A stretch of DNA of 64,000 nt from Gimesia sp. Its GTDB lineage: Bacteria > Planctomycetota > Planctomycetia > Planctomycetales > Planctomycetaceae. Positions 19,665 to 30,600 of this stretch are shown piece after piece (within the stretch, counting starts at the first letter, position 1; every line of letters begins with the position of its first letter). The notes beneath the pieces were generated by a model that worked only from the letters and a program-made list of their open reading frames with translations, made no database searches and had not been told where the DNA came from. The position numbers and the translations under genes are program-made. The stretch covers positions 120,933 to 184,932 of the forward strand of contig PAJV01000061.1 of assembly GCA_002706765.1 (NCBI GenBank), given 5' to 3'.

Positions 19665-21416
19665 ATGCAGAGATTTTTCATCTGTGTTCCATTAGTGATC
19701 TGCACCCTTATCAGTCAGCCTGTGTTCTCAGCAGAGTCTTCTGTTGATCCTGCAGTGCTGGCGGCTCAGAAGCAGCGAATTGACGTCATCAAAGAAGTCT
19801 CTCCCTCTGTGGTTGCCATATTTGGTGGTGCCGGTGATGGCGGAGGCTCGGGTGTGCTGGTCACACCGGACGGATATGCATTAACCAATTTTCACGTCGT
19901 ATCGGGAGCCGGCAACTTCATGAAGTGCGGGTTGAATGATGGCAAGCTGTATGATGCAGTCATCGTCAGCATTGACCCGACTGGTGATGTGGCTTTGATC
20001 AAACTGCTGGGCCGCACCGATTTTCCTGCTGCCCGGCTGGGAGACAGTGATACCGTCCAGGTGGGTGACTGGGCTTACGCGATGGGAAATCCGTTTCTCC
20101 TGGCGACCGATTTTCAACCGACGATCACCTACGGCATCGTCAGTGGCGTTCACCGATATCAGTATCCGGCTGGCACATTTCTCGAATACACGGACTGCAT
20201 CCAGGTCGACTCCTCCATCAATCCGGGTAACTCGGGAGGCCCCCTGTTTAATGATCGTGGGGAACTGATCGGAATCAACGGACGCGGCTCTTTTGAAAAA
20301 CGGGGCCGGGTCAACTCAGGAGCCGGCTATGCGATTTCCATTAACCAGATCAAACACTTCTGGGATCATCTGAAGAGTGGTCGTATTGTCGACCATGCAT
20401 CGCTGGGAGCCACCGTCACCACCGGCTTTGATTCGCATGTCAATGTGGCTGAAATCCTCGAAGAATCAGACGCTTATCGAAAAGGTTTGAGACTGGGGGA
20501 TGAAATCGTTTCCTTTGCAGGTCGCCCCATCCGCAGCGTGAACCAGTTTAAAAATATTCTGGGCATCTATCCTGCAGGCTGGACATTACCGCTGGTATAT
20601 CGGCGGGATGAGAAAAAGCAGACGATTTACGTCAGGCTGCAGTCACTGCATACAGCCTCCGAACTGCAGGAACAGGCAGGACAGAAACAGCTGATTCCAG
20701 AAAAATCGCCTGAACCGGGTGACGAAAAACCCCGCCTGCCCATGCCCAATCCCCACGCGAAAGCGGCTCCCGAACCACCAGAAAAATATAAGCATCTGTA
20801 TGTGCCGAAAACCGGATTTGCCAATTACTATTTCAATCAGCAACAGCAGGAACGACTGCTGCAGGCCTTAAGCGCGACGAGTAATTTCTCTGATCGAACC
20901 GGAACCTGGACGCTGACCGGAAAACTGGCTGATGAAACGGATTTCACTCTTACTCTCGCAGACAAAGGCGTCGGGTTTGAAGTCGGCAAGGATATCTTTC
21001 TGCAGTCACTGGAAACAGACACATTCGTCGATGAGCCTCCGGGCACGGGTGGTTTGCTGGCCGCACTGCATCACTTCCGACTGTTACTCTCCGGACAGTC
21101 AGAGCGATTTACTGATTTTTATTACCTGGGCAGCGAACGACTGGACGGGACCAACGAGATGGTTGATGTGCTGATTGCAACTCAGACCGGTACGATCTCC
21201 CGCTGGTATTTCAATAAATCCGACCTGTCTCTGCGGGGACTGGATTTTTACCTGACAGAAAATGCGGAAGTCTGTGCAATCCGCTTCGAACAGTTTCAGA
21301 CTCTCAATGGCCAGAAGTTTCCCGGTGAACTGGATGTACGACATGGCAGCCGACCTGTGATGAAACTGAAAATTGAACGCCTCAAGCTGGAAACGCCTGA
21401 GAACACAAAAAAATAG
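19665..21416 (+). CDS. HtrA-like serine protease with PDZ domain and extra C-terminal domain
   Basis: Periplasmic trypsin-like protease of the HtrA/DegP type with an intact triad: His77 in TNFHVVSG, Asp108 in DPTGDVALIKL and Ser190 in NPGNSGGPL. A signal peptide (about 1-23) precedes it. A PDZ domain spans about 275-350. Residues about 400-583 form an extra domain I do not recognise. The frame is open from 19491, but that would overlap the NPCBM gene by 101 bases and add 58 residues before the signal peptide; the ATG at 19665 has AAAGG seven bases upstream and is chosen. Two degenerate relatives follow at once, the first starting near its stop codon. Confidence 0.92.
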   Translation: MQRFFICVPLVICTLISQPVFSAESSVDPAVLAAQKQRIDVIKEVSPSVVAIFGGAGDGGGSGVLVTPDGYALTNFHVVSGAGNFMKCGLNDGKLYDAVIVSIDPTGDVALIKLLGRTDFPAARLGDSDTVQVGDWAYAMGNPFLLATDFQPTITYGIVSGVHRYQYPAGTFLEYTDCIQVDSSINPGNSGGPLFNDRGELIGINGRGSFEKRGRVNSGAGYAISINQIKHFWDHLKSGRIVDHASLGATVTTGFDSHVNVAEILEESDAYRKGLRLGDEIVSFAGRPIRSVNQFKNILGIYPAGWTLPLVYRRDEKKQTIYVRLQSLHTASELQEQAGQKQLIPEKSPEPGDEKPRLPMPNPHAKAAPEPPEKYKHLYVPKTGFANYYFNQQQQERLLQALSATSNFSDRTGTWTLTGKLADETDFTLTLADKGVGFEVGKDIFLQSLETDTFVDEPPGTGGLLAALHHFRLLLSGQSERFTDFYYLGSERLDGTNEMVDVLIATQTGTISRWYFNKSDLSLRGLDFYLTENAEVCAIRFEQFQTLNGQKFPGELDVRHGSRPVMKLKIERLKLETPENTKK

Positions 21417-21444
21417 CACCGGACCGTATGAAAGCAGATCTTCA

Positions 21445-22491
21445 GTGATTCAAAGCAAAGTAGTAAAACCTGTTCTGTTCCTGTTGTGCGTGACAGGGTT
21501 GCTGATGTCAGCTGTGAAAAGCGTCTCTGCTTCTTCGCAATCAACGATAGAGTATGCCCTGCCCCGGCTGGTGAAAATTTTTGGCGCCGGCGGAGTTAAA
21601 AACCTGTATGGTTACAGTACCGGCTTTCTCGTTTCTCCCCAAGGACATATCGCCACAATCTGGAGCCCCGTTCTCGATACCGATCGCCTGTCAGTCGTCC
21701 TGCATGATGGACGGAAGTTTGAAGCTGAAGTTCTGGGAGCTGAACCACACCTGGACCTGGCCATTATCAAGTTGAAATCGGAACGGGAATTAAACCTGCC
21801 CTGTTTTGATTATAAAGAAAAAGTCACAGCAGGTCCGGGTACACGGATCCTGGGCTTCAGTAACATGTTTAAAGTCGCTACGGGTGATGAACCGGTATCC
21901 GTGCTGCATGGCGTTATTGAAGCACGTACAGAATTACCACGCCGCAGAGGTGCCTTTGAACTCTCGTATTCAGGCGATGTTTACGTAGTGGATGCGATTA
22001 CCAATAATCCGGGCGCCGCCGGCGGGGCATTGCTCACCTACGATGGCAAGCTGCTGGGTATGATCGGCAAACAGGTCCGGAATGCCAAAACGAATACGTG
22101 GGTTAACTACTCCCTGCCCATCGACGTGCTGAGCAAAAGTATCGAGCAGATTATCACCGGCAAATTTGATTCCAGTGAAGATCAGAAGAAACCCGAAATG
22201 GATGCGCCCCAGCGTTACCGTCCGGTTGACTTTGGTCTGGTGATGGTGCCAGATGTGCTTTACCGTACCCCCGCTTATATCGACAGGGTTCTACCCGATT
22301 CACTGGTTGCAAAAGCGGGATTACAGCCTGATGATCTTGTGGTGTTTGTGAATGATGAACTGATCAATTCCTGCAAAACACTGAATACCGAACTCGGCCA
22401 GCTGGAATCCGGCGATTTACTGCGTCTGGTCGTTCGCCGCAATAATCAACTTATCTCGATTGAATTTCAGGTTCCCCCTGAAAATAAATAA
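21445..22491 (+). CDS. Catalytically degenerate HtrA-like protein with PDZ domain
   Basis: HtrA fold with two triad positions lost. In line with GYALTNFHVV of the upstream protease the protein has GHIATIWSPV, so His becomes Ser74. The serine motif NPGNSGGPL reads NPGAAGGAL, so Ser becomes Ala192. The Asp is kept (DLAIIKL, Asp104). A PDZ domain covers about 265-345. The frame is open from a TTG at 21373; GTG at 21445 gives a clean signal peptide (hydrophobic core about 8-23) and is my choice, though no strong ribosome binding site supports it. The fold is otherwise complete, so it is not a decayed pseudogene but more likely a regulator or adaptor without protease activity. Confidence 0.8.
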   Translation: MIQSKVVKPVLFLLCVTGLLMSAVKSVSASSQSTIEYALPRLVKIFGAGGVKNLYGYSTGFLVSPQGHIATIWSPVLDTDRLSVVLHDGRKFEAEVLGAEPHLDLAIIKLKSERELNLPCFDYKEKVTAGPGTRILGFSNMFKVATGDEPVSVLHGVIEARTELPRRRGAFELSYSGDVYVVDAITNNPGAAGGALLTYDGKLLGMIGKQVRNAKTNTWVNYSLPIDVLSKSIEQIITGKFDSSEDQKKPEMDAPQRYRPVDFGLVMVPDVLYRTPAYIDRVLPDSLVAKAGLQPDDLVVFVNDELINSCKTLNTELGQLESGDLLRLVVRRNNQLISIEFQVPPENK

Positions 22492-22513
22492 TCACCACAG
22501 CATCGAAACCATC

Positions 22514-24499
22514 ATGAGCAATCTTTTTCGTTTACTGACGTTATTGCTGGCATTGTCTGGTTCTGTTGAAATAATCCAGGCTCAGGCCCCTCATCTGGAA
22601 ATTCTGGAAGAACGTGCCTTCAAACAGGCGGCCGCTTTTGTAAACCCCTCCATCGTCCGTATTGAAACTGTCGGAGGGCAGGATCGGGTCGGCAAGCTCA
22701 TCACCGGAACCGGCCCGACTTCCGGAGTGATTGTCAGCCGTGACGGCCTGATTATTTCCAGCGCCTTTAATTTTATCGGCAAACCCTCTTCGATCCTGGT
22801 CACGTTGCCCGATGGCCGTCGTTTTCCGGCTCAGAATGTCGCCACAGACCATCTGAAGATGCTGACACTGCTGAAAATTGACGCGCAAAACCTGCCCGTT
22901 CCGCTCGCAATTCCGGAGAGTGAAATCCAGGTCGGCATGTGGTCGATTGCATTGGGACGTACTTTTGAACTGGATCAACCCAGTATTTCCGTGGGAATCG
23001 TAAGTGCGCTGGAACGGATCTGGGGAAAAGCGATTCAGACTGATGCGAAGATTTCTCCAGTCAACTACGGCGGCCCCCTGGTGGATATCAATGGCCGCGT
23101 GATGGGTATTCTGGTCCCGCTCTCTCCCGGGGCATCAGCAGAAACGGCGGGCGTGGAATGGTATGACTCGGGAATCGGGTTTGCAATTCCGATGTCGGAT
23201 GTGCTTAAGGTCATTCCCCGCCTCAATACGGGTAAAGATCTTTATCCGGGTCTGCTGGGAATCACCTTAACCGGTCAAGGCGACCTGTCTACCGACATGA
23301 AGCTTGACCGTGTCCGCTATGGCAGTCCCGCCCAGGAAGCGGGCGTCAAAGCGGGAGACACACTCACTCAGCTGGATGGTAATGCGGTGGCCATGCATTC
23401 CCAGGTAAAACAGGTTCTGATGAATAAATACGCGGGAGATGCTGTCAGCCTGGTAGTCAAAAGAGAAGGCGCAGCGGAACCACTCTCATTTAAAGCGACC
23501 ATGGTAGAAAAACTGGTGCCGTTTGAATCAGGATTCCTGGGAATCCTCCCACAGCGAACAGCGATCAATCAGGTAGAAGCAGGTGTCGGCATCCGGTTTA
23601 TTTTTTCGAAATCAGCGGCTGAGGAAGCCGGTCTCAAGTCCGGGGACCGCATTCTGGAATTCAATCAGCAGAAAGTATCAGATCCCGGCGCACTGGCTCT
23701 GCTGGTGAATCATTTGCGTCCGGAAGAAACAGCCGAACTTTTGATCTCACGAGATCAAAAACAGCAGACAGTCAAAGTCATATTACAGTCCCCTCCCCAT
23801 ACAGTGGAAGCGGAACTGCCCACACAGGCGCTGCCTTCCCGCACCGCTGCTGAAAACCAGAAAGACAAAATCAAAACAGGACATCTCAAAGAAGAACTAC
23901 CCGGTTCTGAATCTACTTACTGGGCTTATATCCCTGAGAATTACAACCCGGATTATGAATACGGTTTGATGGTCTGGATTCATCCGCCGGGTAATACCAT
24001 GGAATCAACGATTTTTAATGAGTGGAAGAGTATTTGTGAGCAACGGGGGATTATTATCGTCGGCCCCGCAGCAGAAGATGTAATCCGCTGGAACCGGGAT
24101 GAGACGGAATTTGTTAAAGAAGTAGTGGAGTCGATGCGGAAGCGATACCAGATTGATAACACCAGAATCTTCCTGCTCAGTCATGGCGATGGAAGCGAAT
24201 TTGCATTCGATCTGGCCTTTAAATATCGAGAGCTGTTTCGTGGTGTCGCTGTTTCTGAAGCCACGCTCAACAATAAACCACCGGAGACTGATCCTGACTA
24301 TCCCCTAAGCCTGTATTTCGTATTGAATGCAGCCAACCCGCTGAATCAGTTACTGCAACCACAGATCGAAGCGATTCGAGAAATGAACTACCCTACGGTC
24401 TTTGAGCTGATCAAAAAAGAGGATCCGGCGGGACAGTATCTGGATAAAACGAGACTGGAAGCAATCGGACGCTGGGCAGACAGCCTGGACCGGATTTGA
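22514..24499 (+). CDS. Pseudo-HtrA with two PDZ domains and a degenerate alpha/beta-hydrolase domain
   Basis: The signal peptide (about 1-24) leads into an HtrA fold in which all three triad positions are changed: His to Phe85 (GLIISSAFNF), Asp to Met116 (DHLKMLTLLKI) and Ser to Tyr185 (PVNYGGPL). Two PDZ domains follow, about 245-335 and 350-425. The last 200 residues (from about 466, YWAYIPENYNPDYEYGLMVW) resemble PHB-depolymerase-like esterases. The nucleophile elbow, normally G-x-S-x-G, reads SHGDG (556-560), with Gly where Ser is expected. Both enzyme folds thus look inactive. The frame starts further upstream at 22460, but the ATG at 22514 begins the signal peptide. The 22-base gap to the previous gene suggests co-transcription. 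Confidence 0.82.
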   Translation: MSNLFRLLTLLLALSGSVEIIQAQAPHLEILEERAFKQAAAFVNPSIVRIETVGGQDRVGKLITGTGPTSGVIVSRDGLIISSAFNFIGKPSSILVTLPDGRRFPAQNVATDHLKMLTLLKIDAQNLPVPLAIPESEIQVGMWSIALGRTFELDQPSISVGIVSALERIWGKAIQTDAKISPVNYGGPLVDINGRVMGILVPLSPGASAETAGVEWYDSGIGFAIPMSDVLKVIPRLNTGKDLYPGLLGITLTGQGDLSTDMKLDRVRYGSPAQEAGVKAGDTLTQLDGNAVAMHSQVKQVLMNKYAGDAVSLVVKREGAAEPLSFKATMVEKLVPFESGFLGILPQRTAINQVEAGVGIRFIFSKSAAEEAGLKSGDRILEFNQQKVSDPGALALLVNHLRPEETAELLISRDQKQQTVKVILQSPPHTVEAELPTQALPSRTAAENQKDKIKTGHLKEELPGSESTYWAYIPENYNPDYEYGLMVWIHPPGNTMESTIFNEWKSICEQRGIIIVGPAAEDVIRWNRDETEFVKEVVESMRKRYQIDNTRIFLLSHGDGSEFAFDLAFKYRELFRGVAVSEATLNNKPPETDPDYPLSLYFVLNAANPLNQLLQPQIEAIREMNYPTVFELIKKEDPAGQYLDKTRLEAIGRWADSLDRI

Positions 24500-24699
24500 G
24501 CATCATTTATAGCAAGTCACATTTAACCATAGCATCTCCCAATCTATTATGCTCGGGCCAGATGACCCTGGGGACGCCCGCCACAGTAAAACGAGGCACA
24601 GTCCAGATCCCCAGACAGCACCCTGCATTTTCTACATTCATTGAATCCCGCGCCAGCTGATTACTGTGCCTGTCGATCTGCAAAACCGCAGGCACATCG
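24500..24699. other. Convergent intergenic region with small possible ORF
   Basis: The 200 bases between the converging pseudo-HtrA and 2219-aa genes hold a minus-strand frame of 62 codons (24507-24695, GTG start) whose predicted C-terminal half is unusually protein-like (RFTVAGVPRVIWPEHNRLGD). I cannot say whether it is a gene or a dispersed non-coding element. A 7-bp inverted repeat, GTGCCTG and CAGGCAC, lies at 24666-24672 and 24689-24695, without a T run on either side, so it is not a canonical terminator. Confidence 0.3.
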
Positions 24700-27600
24700 C
24701 TACTCCTGACTGGCGGGAGTGCTCATTACTGACTGCTGATCCCCATTCGATATCTCCTGCTTTTGTCTGACTGCCATGACGACTGAAATGGCGATAATAA
24801 TCAGTCCAATCAGTTCGGGTGAGAAAAACAACAGCCAGATCACCCCCAGTAACAGCAGAGCAAAAGCAGGATGCGTATTAAGCCAGTCTGCAGACCGTGC
24901 TTGCACCATTTTACCCAGAATCGGAAGTAAAACGATAAGACCAATCGCAGCCAACAGCAGATTCAGGTAAAGGTCAGGCATAATCCATGCTGAGAGTAAT
25001 TCTTCTTCGGGATCAAAACTCCCTGCCTTGGAGAAATAATGAATTTTCTGTTGTGCAACCGGTTTTAGTTTCTGATGGAATTGGGCGAAAAATGAAGGCG
25101 TTGGCAATATCTCGTCGTCACCGGATCTGACATATTGTTTGAAAACAAAGACGCGATCTTTTAAAGCCGCAAAGCGATTCAATGTCTCACTGATCCCCTG
25201 CCGATTCAGATCAGGATCAGCCACAATCATTTCCAGATGCTTGAGCGATTTCAGAATTGCCTGCCAGGTCGATTGTGAAACATTACTCTGATCTGCCAGT
25301 TCCAGCTCCACTTCGGCAACCTTGAGTTCTGCTTCCAGTTGATCGGCAAAATAAGTAAAAGGTGTTACTTCCTGGGAGAGAAACGTTCGATGGTGATTTG
25401 AGGATACGATTTGAACTAAATTATGAGTCAGTGGGAAATTTACTGGTTGAGGTAACTGCAACCAGGCCTTTTCCAGAAAATATTCGTGTTCAATCTGGTA
25501 AGACTCCCAGAAGAGGGTCAGTTCATAAAATTTCGGCCCCCCGTTCAAGGGAATCGAGAGGGCGCCGTCTTTCTGCTCAAGCGTCGTGTCATTTTCACCA
25601 TTGATCAAAACCGCCATCAGCTTGGTTTTCGCAGGCCAGCTCAGTTTCAGCGAACGACTGGTCTGATTGAACAGTTTAATCTGCGTCAGGCCATGAATGA
25701 CTTCCGGATTGCTCAGGATGATTTCTGATTCCATGTAGGGAATGAATTCTTCGCTTACCACAGTTGTATCACTCAATGTCGAATTCAATTTCCAGGGTCT
25801 GTTATTGCCAGAATAAACACGTTCTCTACTGAAATCGGGAGAGATATCGCAGCGAGCCTGAACCCAGTCCGGAACCTTTTCCGGCTGAATCGTTTTTCGT
25901 TTCTTTTTATCGGAGAGTTGAAATTCGAGCTGGGAAGATAACAGAAGATAATGCTTTTGAATTTTGGAATTTTCTAGAGTGACAGGCGCAATCACCAGTT
26001 CCTGGGCCGGCTTCAACACGGTCGATCTTACAGAAATACTTTTTTCTTTTGTTCTGGAGTCTGGTGGCAGTAAATGAACCAGCAGAGATCCCTCTGGCGA
26101 CTGGCCTGCCAATTCGAAGGGCATGCCGTCGATTGTATAATTCTCAGTATACTCCTGGGGAATCAACAGGGTGATCTGCATTTCCGGATCTGGAATCGTA
26201 AACCGTAATGTTTGCGTCACTTCGATCTTCTGATCTTCGAGCACATCCACCATCGTTAGAGAATCTGCAGAAATCAGCATATTGTGTGGTTTAATTGAAA
26301 GTTCGATCACATTACTCTTTGAATCGGTCGCCTGAAACCGACCGACGAATGTCAGATGCTCAACGGAAGATGGTTGAGCCGTATCGTCCTGAACCCGACG
26401 AAATTCGGGTGAGGTCAATTTCACTTCGAGCTGTGGTTTCTGATGTAGAGTTAATTGAGAATCTTCAGTCCGGGTCTGTTCTATCTGAATCCCCGGTATC
26501 TTCAAATCTCCCATGCTGCGGACGGGTAACCATCCCTTCAATGTCAGATCCTGCAATCCCGACGTTTTATTTTTCAGAAACAATGTGATCTGATTTCCAG
26601 CGCGATGCCAGTGTGCCAACCGCTCTACATCTTCTTCTTTTACTGAAAGCGATTCGATCCGGAGTGCCGCCGGGACTGTCAGGATATGTCGAAAAGCGGG
26701 TGCCTGACTGATTCGCAATTCTGCGGAAAAGGTCCAGTCGATACTCTTCTGATTCACCACCAGAGACTGGCTGACTCGAGCAGAGCGATCGGGATTTTTA
26801 GACTTCAGGTTCAAAGAGATGGGTGCAGGTTGAGCCATTTGAAATAAAAGTGTGGCCGACTTGAGTATATTATCCTCTGGCTGACGACCCGGTGCTTTGG
26901 CAGAGATCGAAGTTACACCTTCCGGTAATGTCCCCGACTGCTCTATTTCGAATTCGGGCCCCGTCCGCACACCGATCTGTTGAGATGTAATTTTGATCGT
27001 TGCACTCTGGGTTTCCAGATGATCCGATCCAAAATAGACAGGCGGAATCGTGACTTCCTGCAGGGAGTCGTCGGCAGGAAATTCGAAAACGGCATTGATT
27101 AGAAATTCACCTGACTTGGATTCTGATAATTCCAGAAGCAGATTTTCAGATTGATGATCGGCGGTGGGATGCAGAGCAGGAATGATCGAAATCCCGGGCG
27201 ACTTGACACTGCGGACAATCATTCCGGCAGGCAGTTTCCAGGATAGATAATCAACCTTTCCATTTAATACATTGTATTTCACCTGCACATCCAGGCGCGT
27301 CATTGAGGAAGATACGTCAGCATTGATGAGGACGCCTGCTTCGAGATTAAGGGGACTGACCTGAGAACTTTGCCCCATAAACCATTTTACTTTTAACTGA
27401 GAAGTCTCTTTCAGGTACGTCGAAAAATGCTTCTGTCCCGACAACTGATATCGGGAACTACCCGCACTTTCTGAAAGTTCTACAAGTTGAACGGCATCGT
27501 GGAAATCAAACGAGAAATGGTTTGTAGCCAGAGGTGGAATCGAGAGTTCAAACTGACCGCTGCCGGGACTGATTTTTACTGCAGGATGCAGAACCAGTTC

Positions 27601-30600
27601 GATGTGATGCTCCTGATAAGAATGATCGAATACCGGTTTTCGTGCTTCCAGAGGACCATTTGGATCTGATGACGCGCGGGGGCTGTGAGCCAATTCATTA
27701 CTGACATTCACCAGAATACTCTGACCGTCGGCAGACAGTAATACCGGGATTACCTTGCCATCGACACGACAGGAATCCGGCCCGCTGAGATTCCCCCCAT
27801 TGATGGGCAACTGAATCACCGAGGACGTCCTGGTAACAGGGATTTTTACTCGAAAATCAGCATTCACTGTCAGCAACTGATTATCACGAATATCGCCTGC
27901 ATATTCTGCTGAAGTAATCAGATACGCCGGCGGTTCTGGATCCGCTACAAATTCTTCCAGAACCTGAAGTAAACCGGGGGTCAGATAGGCGAATGATTCT
28001 GAACCAGTACGGGAACTGTCTGGTAACAGGACATATTCAGTCTGAACAGCTACCGACTGATTTCCTTCTGCGGGAAGATTCAGCACTGGTGAGTTTTGTG
28101 CATATCCTGTCGCGGTGATTCCCAGGACACCTGCCAGCAATATTCGCGCTGTCATAGACACTGAAGAAAGAGAGTGCTGATAGGCTTTGGTGCTTTCATC
28201 TTCGATCTGTCGCTGGACTTCCTGCCTGAGAAACCGGCGGGGAATCAGCAGAACAATGAGAATTCCGGCCAGACAGCTGCCGGAGATCTCAGCCCAGACA
28301 AACGGAAAGACCCAGGAAAGGATCATTGAGATCAGAATTCCCATGATGCAAATCTTGTCGCGGTGTTTCACACTCCAGATTCGCAGCATCAGACCAATGG
28401 TGACTGTTACCAGGAGGATGACCCAGGAAAACAGACGGATATTCCCCGCATTCGCAATTTCTAAAACACCTGACTTCACAGGAAATAAAACAATGGCATC
28501 CCATTCTGAACGGTTTACACCCGCATTTTGATTCGGTTTCCCCAGGACACCCAGAAAGCGACGTGTGAGTGATTCAGCGGGCAGGGACTGCTGCAATACC
28601 ATATTCAGCGGCCCTTCCATCAGTTGAACTCCCGCTGGAAGCACAAACTTCCATTCTGTTTCCAGAACACGCTGGCTGATCTGGGGAAAAGGTATCTGCC
28701 GCGTTGTCGTCAGGAAATCAGCACTGGAGGTGGTCTGATACTGAATCGTAATCTGGTAACTGTCCAACTGGTCAAACAAGGGAATCAGATACTGCTTGTC
28801 CACTTCAAGAGGAGTCACCCGCCTGCCGTTGACTGTCGTCGAAATCAGTTTCACTTCTCGCGGTAAACGAAAGAGGAATTTGTCATCAAATGTTTTGGAG
28901 AGATCAAGCGCGATGGCTGCTTCGTGCACATCCGGTTCACCATTGCCGTGCCCGAAATGAGAATGAATGCTGACTGTAGCCGTTCCCTGATCCAGGCTGT
29001 TTTCAGGCATTTCAGAAGAGCGGGTGATCGTTAATGCCCCCAGCGGCTGCTGATATTCCCATTCATAATTGCGTTGATTCCGGGGAAAACGGGATCTGTC
29101 TTGAATGTCTGGTGGAAGCAGGAGCCCTTCCGTCTTCATTCTCAAATTGAGCTCGTTGGAATTCAGTACCCGCACGATTCCCTGAAAGGGTTGTGCCTGA
29201 GGCGCAAAAACCAGTGCAGCCCGGACTGTTTTCTGGAATGGTCTGTTACGTTCTCCCCGAATTTCCAGTTCTTTGAAAACAGGAGCCGGGAACGAAAGCT
29301 CCCAGAGTTCTCCTAGATTGGGAAGATACCACTTCTGATGTTCAGAAACCGGTAGTTTTTGTATTTTAAGCTTCGCCTGCAGGCTACTGTCTGAAGGAAG
29401 AGTCCATTCCAGTGGCTTTCCTTCTTCTGACAGGTAAACCATGACACGCTGAATGCCTCTGGCTGGCGGCACACAGTTCAGAATGTAATTTTCCTGAATC
29501 AAATCATTATTCAGAGCCAGGAAAGTGCTCGCATTCACCTGGAAAGTCTGTTCCATGCTGGACTGTCTGAGGGTTCCCCAGCGGGCTCCGGAATAGGGTG
29601 AGAGGTGAAAGAACCTGGAGTTCTCCTGTCTGACAGCAGGAAACTTCCAGCTTTTAGGTAGTTCACTGGCTGTCAGGTCTTCCACTTCTTTATCAGGATC
29701 AAATTGCAGTGCCAGCTGATTTGGCGTGGACAGTTCCAGAATTCGATCGACGCTGCTGCACCCCAGTGGCCTGATACCAGCCAGTTCGATCTGTCGATTG
29801 GAAACAGGAACCAGTCGGCGAGCCTGGATTTCCAGAACAAAAGGGGCCTCGGGCGAAACCGATACCGGTAAGCGGATACTCAGTTTCTGCTGCTGATCGC
29901 TTTGTTCGACATCCCAGACAATGGCTGCGGAATTCGTCTCCGCCGGACTGCTGACCTGAGTAATTTCCCAGCCGGAGGGTATCATTGATTCCAGTCGATA
30001 CGTGGAACCTGCGGCAGACGACCAGTGTATTCGGGAAGTCAGTTTCCAGGCCTTCTCTTCTACCTGGATCAGACTGTGTACGCGGGCAGAAAGATTCAAG
30101 TCCGGCAATGACAGCCGGTAAACCAGCCGGGCATCGGGTGCATACTGTTTGAAGTCGTAGGCTTCTCCCTGCTCTTCCTGAATCAGTACCCCCGTCTGTC
30201 TCAAGTCCGTGAAGCTGATGGCATGCGTCTCCAGAGGCGATGAAATATCCAGGTGAATGGTTCCACCAAGAAAATGTGCCTGCTGCAGTTTGAGCCGGGG
30301 GATGATTATCGCAGAATCCAGAGAAGGTGACGCCAGCGCCCGGACCGTTAACGGGCGACTGATGCCGATGAGAGGGTCGATCAAATCGACGGTCATCAGC
30401 GTTTGCTCGCTGGTTTTCTGTAACTCAAACGGCAAAGCCAGATCGTTTCCCAGTGTCACGGAGTAAATGTCGTATTCCGCAGGAGCAGAAAATACCAGTT
30501 TCTGAACTGGCGTGTTGAGCACTTCGATCTGGAAGTCTTCTCTCAAGCGTAGACCATCTTCACGGATCCCCGCCTGGGCAAACTGATGATAGAGTATTTG

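Noticed and set aside
21417-24499. Pseudogenes derived from htrA
   Set aside because: Both frames are full length with signal peptides, PDZ domains and no stops; they read as maintained proteins without catalytic residues.
24666-24695. Rho-independent terminator after the 2219-aa gene
   Set aside because: The inverted repeat lacks a following T run on either strand and has a 16-base loop.
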